Below, one piece after another: positions 25,785 to 34,283 of a stretch of 64,000 nt of DNA. Below the pieces are notes generated by a model that saw nothing but the letters and a program-made list of their open reading frames with translations, ran no database searches and was not told where the DNA came from. A program made the translations under genes and the position numbers. Each line of letters starts with the position of its first letter. Positions within the stretch are counted from its first letter, which is position 1. Source of the stretch: Amaranthus tricolor (Eukaryota > Streptophyta > Magnoliopsida > Caryophyllales > Amaranthaceae); NCBI RefSeq assembly GCF_026212465.1, contig NC_080059.1:9698811-9762810 (forward strand). The letters are read 5' to 3'.

Positions 25785-26013
25785 TGACAAATCTGAATGG
25801 TTACCTTACTGCTGCTTAGCTTCACCAGTTCAAATCCATACAACTTCAACATATGAATGGTAAATGGTTATTAAGGGTTACCATTTACCTGAACATCTTT
25901 AAAAGCGAACATACCCCAAAGTTCGAACCTTTAATAAATAAACGCAAGTTCGATCCTTTAGAAGCAAATAAGGCAAAGTTCATACCTTTCAAATCAAATT
26001 TTCCTAAATATTT

Positions 26014-26900
26014 TGGTTGGTTGTTTAACGGGTGTATTATTATTAAAGAACTTTCTACTGTTATTGGTATCCAAAAGGGTAGGCAATAAGGTGGTAAAGA
26101 ACTTTTTGAGGGAGGTTTGAAAGAAGTAGATGAAACATGATTGGATTTTTGTAGGGGTATCTGTTTATGTGTTGATTTGAAGGCATCATATTGCAAATGT
26201 GCATATTCTACAGCTTGAGTAATAGTTTTCGGTTTAAAGGCTTTGACAAAGGGTTTAAAATGGGGTAACAAGCCATTAAGAAAAGTATCTAACAAGAATT
26301 TGAAAGAGAGTTCATACCCATGCATTTCCATCAAAGATTTGCCATATTCAAAAGCATCAATGTAATCTTCCAAACTATTTGTTTGAGTTAATTTCAAGAA
26401 TTTGTCAATAGCTGTTTCAAGAATCTCATCTTTAAATTTGGCTCTTGCTGCAACACTAAATTTCACCCAATTAATCATGGGTTTTACAGTCAAGAAGCTA
26501 GATACCCACCCCGCTGCTTTTCCTACCATATGCAAAGAAGCTAAATCAACTTTCTCTTCTTCTGATATTTTACAAAGATCAAAATATTTGCAGCACTTTC
26601 AGATCTATTCATTTGATTCTGTACCATCAAACTTTGAAAACTCAATTTAAGGATTATAACCTTGTTGTGTGCCATGGCTTACCACATCTGCATTTGTTCC
26701 ATTTGATTGATTGACATGGGCTGAATTTCCCTCTGAAAGTTTGGCCATGATCATATCAAATCTTCCATTCACTTATGTTCTCAATTCATTTATTTGAGGT
26801 TGGAAATCTTGAAGATTGTGTTCCATGTTTGCAATTCTTTTCGACTGATTTGAAGGCGCTATGTTTGTGTTATGATGCTTCTTAAAGAAACTTAGAAAAA
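26014..26900 (-). pseudogene. Gypsy gag pseudogene
   Basis: The minus-strand frame has the retrotransposon gag core (MVGKAAGWVSSFL, then ILETAIDKFLKLTQTNSLED, then YELSFKFLLDTFLNGLLP, then TITQAVEYAHLQYDAF, about 26535-26170), where the capsid protein of LTR elements is expected. N-terminal fragments reach about 26900 with stops. The C-terminal side is cut by the MULE at 26004-26013, and the last residues of the long ORF (to 25885) come from the MULE repeat. Confidence 0.85.
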
Positions 26901-26926
26901 CTGGGAAGAATGTGCCTTAAGTCACT

Positions 26927-26938
26927 GCTCTGATACCA
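26927..26938 (-). other. Primer-binding site of the gypsy element
   Basis: On the minus strand this reads TGGTATCAGAGC, the complement of the 3' end of plant initiator tRNA-Met, one base inside the 5' LTR. It sets the 5' end and orientation of the element. Confidence 0.88.
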
Positions 26939-26939
26939 G

Positions 26940-27208
26940 TGTTAACTCTCTTTTATTGAAAATTGTTACAAGTGTACAAGAAGTCTATTCTAGACAAATA
27001 TAAGGGAAAGATTAAACAAGAAGAGAAAATAGAAGAAGAAGAGAAGTTTGTTATTATTTTTCATATGGTCAATACACTTTCTTTAGCTATATATATACTA
27101 AAGCTAAAGGAATACAATCAGTTGTAACAAACTTCAACAACTAATAACTACTTTTACATTTTGTAACCGATAAGTTTACTAATCAGTCACGTCACTAATG
27201 CTATAATA
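26940..27208 (-). repeat. 5' LTR of the gypsy element
   Basis: This 269-bp partner of 14370-14638 has its inner edge next to the tRNA-Met primer site. Its outer edge ends TA instead of CA, next to the GTTTA duplication. Short LTRs of this size are unusual for autonomous gypsy elements. Confidence 0.92.
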
Positions 27209-27299
27209 GTTTATCGGTGCCTATTAAACAAATCGTTATTAGTCAAAAAAAAAAAATATGTTGAGAGAAAAAAAGGAACGGAAAAATGGGGACGAGGGT

Positions 27300-27400
27300 T
27301 TATAATTAGGTTGGGTCTCTTTGTTTTGGACACGCATTAGGGTTTTAAGAGAACTCTTCTCGTTCTGTTTCCTTATAAATTTTACGCCGTTGTTCATTTG
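27300..27400 (+). promoter_or_regulatory. Promoter of the snoRNA gene: telo-box and TATA box
   Basis: A telo-box-like TTAGGGTTTT lies at 27337-27346, and a TATA-like TTATAAAT at 27373-27380. A TGGGTC motif at 27312-27317 resembles a site II element but is not exact. In plants, telo-box plus site II pairs drive ribosomal-protein and snoRNA genes. This is position and motif evidence only; the start site is not mapped. Confidence 0.5.
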
Positions 27401-28086
27401 TGCATTCACACATCTCATCTCAAGCCTCAACATCATCGCCTCTTCCTCACATCTCTACATTCTCCAATCCCTCGTCTATCTCTCTAATGGAATTTACCTG
27501 TTCCAATGTTTCAATTTTATCTTGTCCCATTTTCCATTAATCTTCACAACTACACAACTCTGTTAACCAGATGATTCTCTAAATTTCTTTTAGTGATTTC
27601 TTGTTTTAACTGTGTGAATTGATTGATTCAAAACATATGAGTTTGGTGAAAGTTTTAATTTAGGTGTTATATGATCGTAAATCTTCCTAATTTTGAGGTT
27701 TTTTTTTTTTTTCTATTCTTTATATTTCTAACTAGGGTTTTATGGATTCTGAGAAAATAATATGTAATTTGTATTTTTTTGGGAAAAGAATTGGCACATT
27801 TCAGACACGGGTGTTAGTTTTTACCAATAATTAGCCACCTTTTGCACGGTGCCTATAAAGATGCTATTCATCACGATTGGAGGGAGCTTTTATTTTCAGC
27901 TATAGTTCTCCTTCAAATTTAGAACAGCTATATATTCCAATTTCAAAACTTCCATTATATGCTTTCCGTATTTCCAATTATTGCCTGGTTTTAATTTTTT
28001 GTAATGGAACTACTTTTGCTAGATTGAATATGATAAACTGCTATTAATTCTAACCTATCAAATAAATGGCTCCATCATAAGAGTCA

Positions 28087-28190
28087 ACAGCAAGTGCCGA
28101 TTGATGGTAATTTGACTGCCGCTTGGAGCCAATAGGAAAGCTTGCTGTAGGAAGATTGCTTGAAACTCATTGTTGTTTCATGCCACAATA
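28087..28190 (+). ncRNA. Possible H/ACA snoRNA (weak)
   Basis: ACAGCAAG at 28087 pairs with CTTGCTGT at about 28141-28148, with an inner CCGATTG/CAATAGG stem, giving a good first hairpin. A second hairpin (TTGAAAC...GTTTCA) follows, then ACA within GCCACAATA. The hinge (AGGAAGATT) does not match the H-box consensus ANANNA well. It is included because it lies in a snoRNA-bearing region, but could be chance folding. Confidence 0.3.
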
Positions 28191-28569
28191 CCCAGCTACA
28201 TCTCCACCTTCATTTTGATTAAGCTTTTTAACTATGGTTTATTTATGTGCAGTGTAATTGAACTAGTTGAATTGAATAGATTAATGGGTTTGTTTTCATT
28301 TACATAATTTCTTGCCTCTAAAGAGTAGCCTTGTGAATTACTTGAATTTCACATTGGTTTAGTTAGGGGGCATACATGAACTTGAGGTTCAAATTTTATA
28401 TTTGAACCTTTTTTGCTGAGGCCTTTTGAGGGGATTATTCTTTTACCATGTATAGTCTTCCAAGCAGCCTTGGACAGCTCTTTTCAATACATTAATGTCC
28501 TTAATTTATTTCTTAGATTACTTGAGATGTGTCATTTTTTAGTTCTATTTGAGAAATCTTGTGTGATCA

Positions 28570-28664
28570 TTCATCAGTGATGAGCCTTTAACATGTAAGA
28601 AGATTTGACTTGGTGTTGGATCTTCGATGCAATACTCTTGTTAACGCTTGGCTTCTGAGATGAA
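28570..28664 (+). ncRNA. C/D-box snoRNA targeting 25S rRNA (AGCCAAGCGUU)
   Basis: Box C GTGATGA (28577-28583) and box D CTGA (28655-28658) are enclosed by a 6-bp terminal stem, TTCATC (28570-28575) with GATGAA (28659-28664). The guide before box D, AACGCTTGGCT (28643-28653), is complementary over 11 bases to AGCCAAGCGTT in the conserved 3' domain of plant 25S rRNA. The +5 rule predicts 2'-O-methylation of the second C of AGCC. Box D' and C' are not clear. It should act with fibrillarin, Nop56/58 and 15.5K in the nucleolus. Confidence 0.85.
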
Positions 28665-29192
28665 CTACAAGTGCAAATTCCCATTTTATAGGCTATAGTA
28701 TCTTTAATTGTACCCTTTACTATTGGAAATGGTCCATAAGGAGTACTCTGTCCGACTGTCCCTTTAAATATGCTAAGTAACGCAAAATAAGAGCTTTTTG
28801 GATGTTGTATAGCAAAACGCAAATTGATATGAGATGGATTAGGTTATGAACACTGAAATTCTTGCAATTCGACCATGAAGGCATAATAGGTCTTGTTGAT
28901 CCCGAATTTCACTTTTAGATTATATTTGATCAACTATAATCATCTATTTGTTGGAAAGAATCACATATATGAAACTAATTGTATATTGCCTTTTGATTCA
29001 GTTCATGTTTTTATTGCATCTGATTTACCTACTCTTCAGTCACATATTGATGTTTATGAAGAGGTATAGCAGGTGCATATAATGAAAAGGATGGCTTACC
29101 AGCCCATTGCATTGTGTTTTTCTGTAGCTATGGCGTCAAATGGACCTTCCGATATCCCTATTTTTGTGTTATATTCCAATAAGCTTAGAAGT

Positions 29193-29272
29193 TGGCAAAT
29201 GATGAAATAAGTTTTATGCTTAACACTGAATGTTTTGGTGTTGACAACATACTCCGCTTATTATCTGATGTC
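29193..29272 (+). ncRNA. C/D-box snoRNA with two guides to the 5' end of 25S rRNA
   Basis: Box C ATGATGA (29199-29205), D' CTGA (29226-29229) and D CTGA (29265-29268) have a short terminal stem (GGCA/TGTC). The D guide, CTCCGCTTATT (29252-29262), pairs over 11 bases with AATAAGCGGAG near the 5' end of 25S rRNA. The D' guide, ATGCTTAA (29216-29223), pairs with TTAAGCAT a few bases upstream in the same rRNA stretch. Two independent guides to neighbouring sites make chance very unlikely. It looks like a relative of the snoRNA at 29569. Confidence 0.88.
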
Positions 29273-29568
29273 ATTCATTTCATCTTAATCATGGTTTTTA
29301 CTTGCAAGTAGAGGTGTAATTCAGGTTATCGGGTCACATGTTTCAGATCGAGTTGGGATCGGGTTTTGAGTCCATATTAATTTTTACATAATTCTAAATT
29401 ATTTTGTAGTCGAATTAAGTCAGGTTTGGTTACAATGTCGGCTAAATATTGTGTCATTGGGTCTATTTTTAAAACTTCTACTCTAAGTTTTCTACTTGTT
29501 AGTTTGGCATGTTGGTGAAGTCTGGGCTTGAATGTACAAGATCTTACCTTTGTTATACTTTTGTTAGA

Positions 29569-29660
29569 TTGGCGTATGATGAAAATAAATTGTTGAAAAA
29601 TACTTATCCTACACTCTGAAATTTGATGTTGATTCAGCTCTACTACATTTCTGATGCCTT
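29569..29660 (+). ncRNA. C/D-box snoRNA targeting 25S rRNA (GUGUAGGAUAAGU)
   Basis: Box C ATGATGA (29576-29582), D' CTGA (29616-29619) and D CTGA (29651-29654) have a short stem (GGCG/TGCC). The D' guide ACTTATCCTACAC (29602-29614) is complementary over 13 bases to GTGTAGGATAAGT of plant 25S rRNA. The +5 rule points to the second U of GUGU. I could not match the D guide. Sequence around box D' and the C'-like region resembles the snoRNA at 29193, suggesting duplication followed by guide change. Confidence 0.88.
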
Positions 29661-29714
29661 TCTAGAGTATGTTCTCTTCTTACAAAATGGGCAAGTTTTT
29701 TTAAATTCATCAGT

Positions 29715-29812
29715 TTTATCTTCAATGATGAGAAATAGCAGACGGGCGGTCAGAATCTGATGCTGTGTAGAATGTCTGCAAACTTCCAATATTTGGAATT
29801 ACTCTGAGGTTC
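29715..29812 (+). ncRNA. C/D-box snoRNA targeting 18S rRNA (U43/snR70-like)
   Basis: Box C ATGATGA (29725-29731), a D'-like CAGA (29751-29754) and D CTGA (29804-29807) are present. The D' guide GACGGGCGGT (29741-29750) is complementary to ACCGCCCGTC near the 3' end of 18S rRNA; the +5 rule selects a C there, the site served by human U43 and yeast snR70. The D guide TTGGAATTACT (29793-29803) pairs with GGTAATTCCA of 18S rRNA, including G-U wobbles. The terminal stem is weak. An alternative D' CTGA lies at 29757-29760. Confidence 0.78.
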
Positions 29813-29947
29813 TTGGTTATACTGTGTGTTAATGACTGACTTTTCAATTTTTTTTACTGCATTAAATTTGCTACTTTTACATGAAAAGCTAACAAATTTG
29901 ATTAAACAGAGAATTATTTCTGATTGAAAAATGAGAAGGTTTAAATT

Positions 29948-30027
29948 TCCTGCCATGATGAATAGCAAATTTATGTCTGGACTTCTGAAGTTCGATAATG
30001 AATTATTTATGCTCTCACTGAGCAGGA
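29948..30027 (+). ncRNA. C/D-box snoRNA targeting 18S rRNA (GUCCAGACAUA)
   Basis: This is a textbook C/D architecture in 80 nt: terminal stem TCCTGC (29948-29953) with GCAGGA (30022-30027), box C ATGATGA (29955-29961), D' CTGA (29985-29988), C'-like ATAATGA (near 29995) and D CTGA (30018-30021). The D' guide TATGTCTGGAC (29972-29982) is complementary over 11 bases to GTCCAGACATA of plant 18S rRNA, with two further weak pairs toward D'. The +5 rule selects a C in GGUCCAG. The D guide target is not identified (GCTCTCA could pair with TGAGAGC of 18S, only 7 bases). Confidence 0.9.
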
Positions 30028-30160
30028 TTTAAGTCCCATTTTCTTATTTTGTCTGCTAAAATTAAAATAAGTTTAATATGCGATCGTGAATTCGGTCGTG
30101 TATGTGTGCAGGTGCCTACTGATGTAAAACCAATAATAATTTGGGGAGTAAATTTCATCT

Positions 30161-31034
30161 CGGTTCAAGAGTAATTATCACATTTTTAATTTGATTTTTA
30201 TATAGTTCTTTCATTCATTTGACCTACTTTTAAAAAAGGAGATGGGCAGTGGGTATCTGGTGCGTATTTGGATATCAGATATCAATATGCCCCATTTGAG
30301 ATTAAACGTCTCCGATATTAAAAGCAGGATTTAATGCTTGTGCACCGATGATTATGGTTTGCAAGTTTGGCTTTTCTGTTACATTTATCTCTAATTATTG
30401 TTCATTGAAACTAATAATATAGCAAGAAAATCCTAATCAATAACGGATAAAATGACAAAATACGTAAAGAAAAAGTTAAAATAAAAATCTCAAAAGCCCT
30501 CTTTAAAATGGAGATATATAAGTGTGATTTATTACTTTCTTAATTAACTGTTATTTACTTATACCAACTCTAATATAGTTGTATGATTGTACTTTCTTTT
30601 GGTCAATTTCAGTTGTGAGAGCGATAGGCAAGTTGGTTTGATGTCTTCTCTATTGACGCCAAAGGGTTTTAAAATAGATTCGATGATCTGAAGTTTGTTC
30701 GATTTTTGAATTGAATTCTATTTAATTCGACTTCAAAATGAATTTAAAATAATGTAAAAAGCAATGAGGACACGAGTTTTGGTGTTAAACCCAATTGAAA
30801 CATCCATTTGAAATATATGGTCTGAAATTTACTTAATGACCTGATTGAATATTCTAAACATTTTGATTTTTTATAAATGTAGTGTGTGGAGCCACTTGCA
30901 AAATATATTAAAATGTTTTGATATGTGTTGCCTGTTCTAATGTAAATAATTTTTTTAATTGAATCTCAACTTGTAAACCAAAATGTGTAACGTATAACAG
31001 TCCAATCGTCTGATTGGTGTTCAATTTTGAATGC
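30161..31034. other. Intergenic, nothing recognised
   Basis: AT-rich sequence with no conserved ORF, RNA or clear repeat that I can support. Confidence 0.5.
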
Positions 31035-31170
31035 TTAAAAATGATTGGCTAAAGGGCATTAGCGGTCGTGTAGTAGCAACCCTCAGGTTCGAAGCTAACC
31101 ATCAACAGCATGGATGCGTTGCGGGTGCACTTACATCTAACACGGGCAATGAGCAGGGTACGGCACTTAA
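31035..31170 (+). mobile_element. Possible SINE (tRNA-derived)
   Basis: TGGCTAAAGGG at 31046-31056 resembles a pol III A box, and GGTTCGAAGC at 31086-31095 a B box, about 40 bases apart as in plant SINEs. GC content is higher than in the flanks. I found no clear target duplication or tail, so the limits are approximate. Confidence 0.35.
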
Positions 31171-32306
31171 TTAATGTTTTTATGTTCTTTCATTTGTAAA
31201 TTATATATATTGTTTATTAATATTACTAAATTTGTACCATTGCACAATTCAATTTGTTGATCAATGTTTCCAAGTATCATGACGGGAGCATTGATCTTTA
31301 ATTTTAGTTTATAATTTGAAAGGCCGAATTAATTGATACTGTTTAATTACTCAACAGAAATGACATCGGTATTAGTTTTAAAATATCTGTTTACTTATAG
31401 AACAAGATATTAAGTAAACCTTTTGATTACCAGGTTATAACAAAAGAATATATTTATTCACTTTTTCAATAATATTATTTGTAGAACAAGTATGATCCTT
31501 TCTTGAAAGAAATTTCTATCACTTTAAGTTTTCATGTATGAATGGATATATTCTTTTAATTATGGCACCAATAGGATCTATAAATCCTTAATTAGAAATC
31601 GATCAGGAATATTAATTATGGATTCTCCATCATTAGGTCAACCTAGTATGTTATCACTGATATTTAAGAAAAATCAGTAAATTTCTTTAAATCATCATCA
31701 TCCGACTAACTTTGCAATATCATATTCTTTGTAAGTCTTAAAACCTTAAATGAATGCCAAATGTAAGAAGAGTTTAATGATATAAATTGAATCTCATGTG
31801 GGACACTAAATGATATTAATAAATTCCGCTTATTAAATAAAAGGTTTATAGATAAATAATATACAAATCATATATGTATTTCTTGTAAAAGAAAAAAGGA
31901 GTAATGATTAGAAAAAATTCACAAATCTCCAACCATTGGTGATGTTCATTACATAAGACATACCTTAAAATGGATGGTATAGCATTAGAAAGAAGAGAAT
32001 TTCGTTGGCATATGCTATTTTTTATAGGGAGATTTTTTTAGTTTCCTAAAATCAATAAAAGCACCAAACGTAGTTGTTTGCTTCTTTGAGCACCATAGAT
32101 GTATTCTTGGTATCATTGCTCCTTGTTTTTCTCCCTTGCGTGAATTTATCCATAAACAAATTAATAGCACACATTTTTTTTTTCTAATTGTTAAAAAAAA
32201 ATTGGATGCAAAAATTTCAACAACTAACTTCAATTGAAATTTCATTGGGGGCTTGGCCATAATTTTTAGATAAATTTGGCCTTCCCCCTATAATAAAAGT
32301 TGTAAG
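31171..32306. other. Intergenic, upstream of the thioredoxin ORF
   Basis: AT-rich sequence with no supported gene. The segment just before the thioredoxin ATG (about 32200-32300) holds no clear TATA box. Confidence 0.4.
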
Positions 32307-32729
32307 ATGGTTTCAATCATAAATAAAATATGTTGTTTTAATATATTAGGACTATGCGGATTAGCAGACGATGATGACGACGATTCATTCCACGCAAATG
32401 GGAATGTACAACATATTTTAACGATTGAAGCTTGGGAGGAAACCTTAAATCTACCAGGGAAGATTATTATAGCATGTTTTAAGGCATCATGGTGCGGACC
32501 TTGCAAGATAATTGAACCCTTTTACGGAGATATGTCTCGAAAATATTCGTCATATTTATTCATTAGTGTTGATGTCGATGATGTACCAGAGATAAGCGAA
32601 TCATTCGATATTCAAGCTACCCCTACATTCTACTTCTTCTTGGATAGACATGAGATCGACAAGCTTGTTGGCTCAACCAAAGCGGACTTACAAAAGAAGT
32701 TAGTTGCTATTTCAGAATTATACATATAA
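32307..32729 (+). CDS. Thioredoxin h-type (subgroup like TRX h9), single uninterrupted ORF
   Basis: A 140-residue ORF carries the thioredoxin fold with active site WCGPC (residues 62-66), the VDVDD segment after strand beta3, and the cis-proline motif ATPTF. Thioredoxins reduce target disulfides; h-types are cytosolic or membrane-associated and reduced by NADPH-thioredoxin reductase. The region from NGNVQHILTIEAWEE onward matches the subgroup of Arabidopsis TRX h9. The N-terminus differs: it starts MVSIINKICCFN and has a run of six Asp, while relatives start MGxC for lipidation. Plant h-type genes usually have two introns; this reading frame has none, so it may be a retrocopy or a diverged copy. 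No poly(A) tract is visible. Expression is unknown. Confidence 0.8.
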   Translation: MVSIINKICCFNILGLCGLADDDDDDSFHANGNVQHILTIEAWEETLNLPGKIIIACFKASWCGPCKIIEPFYGDMSRKYSSYLFISVDVDDVPEISESFDIQATPTFYFFLDRHEIDKLVGSTKADLQKKLVAISELYI

Positions 32730-34283
32730 GTGAGTTAGAAATACCAAAATGTGTATGTTAGGGGTAGTCTAACTTACCTTAAAAATAACTTAATCATGCC
32801 ACATTATCTCTTATCCTAAAACATGGTATCATCATTTATTTTTTCTAAAATCTATTACCACTCTTGTGTTGGAGTTTGGAGAATGTATTGGACTGGTTTC
32901 ATGCATGATTTTCACATATTTGTTATTAGATTCAAGAGAAGGTTCTAAGAAAAACATTGTTATATTTTTTTGGTATATGATATGAATAGTTGTGTTTAGC
33001 ATTTAGACAAACTCATCTTGTGAAACAGACTTGCATTTGTTTCTTTACTCTACAATAACTTCATGTATGATTGAGAGTTTTATCTTTTGTTTTTAATGAC
33101 ATGATTTCGATACTCATTTATCTACAGGAAGAATTATGTTCTCTTTCCCTTTACTTGTAGGAATTCCTTTGTTGAGTAGAATTCAATAAATTGTCCTGTA
33201 CAAGAACACACTACTGTCTTTTTTAGGGTTAAGCTAGAGAGCATCTATAGGTCAAAGGGACATGAAATTTATTCTACCCGAATCCAACCCTTATCACAAG
33301 GGCGAAAGAAAAAACCTCAACCACCATGCTTACTAGTCGTTCTCGATATTATTGTTGTAACTACGTATTGCAAACAGAATTTAATTCTCAAAACAAAAAT
33401 ATCATAATTTAATTCCATTGGTCGTCTAAGAGTTTGAGTCGTTGGAGCAAAGGTACATTGATAAAAGCTTGAGTTTTGGTTAATCTGTGACACCCTTACC
33501 TGAGAAAGAAACGAGGGTTGTGTTTGGGAACATGTTTTTCATTTTAAATTCTTAATGTCAATTATGGAATCATAAATGAGGAATTTGAAAATGACAAGAT
33601 TAGACAAGTCATTTTCAAATTCGCAACTTTAACTACTTTGAAAACGAAGGTGGAATTTAATCCAAATCCAAATTTGAAGTTTTTTTATTTGTCAAACACT
33701 TAATTTGATCCAATGCTAGATTTACAAATAAAATCATCAATCCCAAACATAGCCTAGAAGTATTTGCAAATAATGCCACCACCAATCCACAAAGAAATAT
33801 GCTGACATTTTAAACTGAATCACCAAACATTTCACTGGGAAAAGCAAGTCTAAAGGATGTAGAACAATATTTCATCTGGTGTAGGTTCTCACGGTGAACT
33901 CGACAAAATTTGCACAAAAATCGTTTAAAAGACGGGACGATTGCAGAACTGCACAACTATCAAAACAAGAGAATGAAACGAATTGTTTCGAACAAGATTT
34001 CTTACTCCTTTACACACCTTCTGCAGGCGGGCATTGTGAGAAAACATGTTAAGTTAGTTTTTTGGAATCCGTCAGCATGTTAATATACTAAGAGAGGGAT
34101 TAACCCATGTATCTTAAAGTCTCCTAAGACAGCATGAATATACAGCATTTCAAGCAAGTAAAGATCAAATCACAGCTGATATCATGCCTATCACTCAAAT
34201 TTAGGGGTTTTCCTGAAGTAGATGTTGCAGCAAAGAAGGCCAGCATGTCACAAGTATGGACGGCATTTTGTTGCATATTTGCT
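32730..34283. other. Intergenic between thioredoxin and PITH gene
   Basis: No gene is supported. It contains a MITE-like element at 33515-33755 and otherwise AT-rich sequence; the right end is probably the 3' UTR of the PITH gene (minus strand). Confidence 0.45.
33515..33755. mobile_element. MITE-like element, TGTTTGGGA terminal repeats
   Basis: The left end GGGTTGTGTTTGGGAA and the right end TCCCAAACATAGCCT are inverted copies with a few mismatches. The 240-bp interior also pairs in part (GAAAATGAC...GTCATTTTC). TGTTTGG ends are common in plant hAT-type or Harbinger-type MITEs. No clean target duplication was found, so the superfamily is left open. Confidence 0.5.

Larger units (their letters stand above)
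19692..26004 (+). mobile_element. Mutator-like element (MULE), 6.3 kb, with TIRs and 9-bp target duplication
   Basis: Long terminal inverted repeats (about 19692-19830 and 25885-26004; GGAAATTTTGATTTGAAAGG at the left, its mirror ending CAAATTTTCC at the right) enclose a transposase gene. A perfect 9-bp duplication, TAAATATTT, lies at 19683-19691 and 26005-26013, the length typical of Mutator transposition. The element sits in the gag region of the gypsy host and contains a 2.24-kb solo LTR (20940-23176), so about 4.1 kb is MULE proper. It carries a broken transposase (+) and an antisense GRF-type gene. It cannot move by itself. Confidence 0.93.
14370..27208 (-). mobile_element. Ty3/gypsy chromodomain retrotransposon, with nested insertions
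   Basis: Two 269-bp LTRs (14370-14638 and 26940-27208) share ends TGTTAACTC...GCTATAACA, the second decayed to ...TA. They are bordered by a perfect 5-bp duplication, GTTTA, at 14365-14369 and 27209-27213. On the minus strand the order is 5' LTR, primer site complementary to initiator tRNA-Met, gag, zinc knuckle, protease, RT, RNase H, integrase, chromodomain, polypurine tract, 3' LTR: the chromovirus order. By eye the LTRs differ at roughly 15-20 positions, so the insertion is old. After the insertions at 17548-19290 and 19692-26004 are removed, about 4.8 kb of host element remains. Stops and frameshifts make it inactive. The very short LTRs would suit a Reina-like clade, but this is only a guess. 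Confidence 0.93.
27400..30160 (+). ncRNA. snoRNA host / polycistronic snoRNA transcript
   Basis: No conserved protein is encoded in this 2.7-kb stretch, yet five C/D-box snoRNAs on the same strand lie between 28570 and 30027, downstream of a telo-box/TATA promoter. A plausible splice acceptor (TGTGTGCAG, ending at 30111) follows the last snoRNA, so they may sit in introns of a non-coding host; alternatively they are processed from one precursor, as is common in plants. The first 1.1 kb and the spacers are AT-rich with no other recognised content apart from a possible H/ACA hairpin near 28087. Transcript ends are not defined. Confidence 0.6.

Noticed and set aside
27870..27925. miR159/319-like TTGGAGGGAGCT with a partly complementary arm
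   Set aside because: There are too many mismatches to the mature miRNA and the predicted hairpin is poor.
31790..31815. USE-like GTCCCACAT (minus strand), as in plant snRNA promoters
   Set aside because: Spacing to the nearest TATA is too short and no snRNA body follows.
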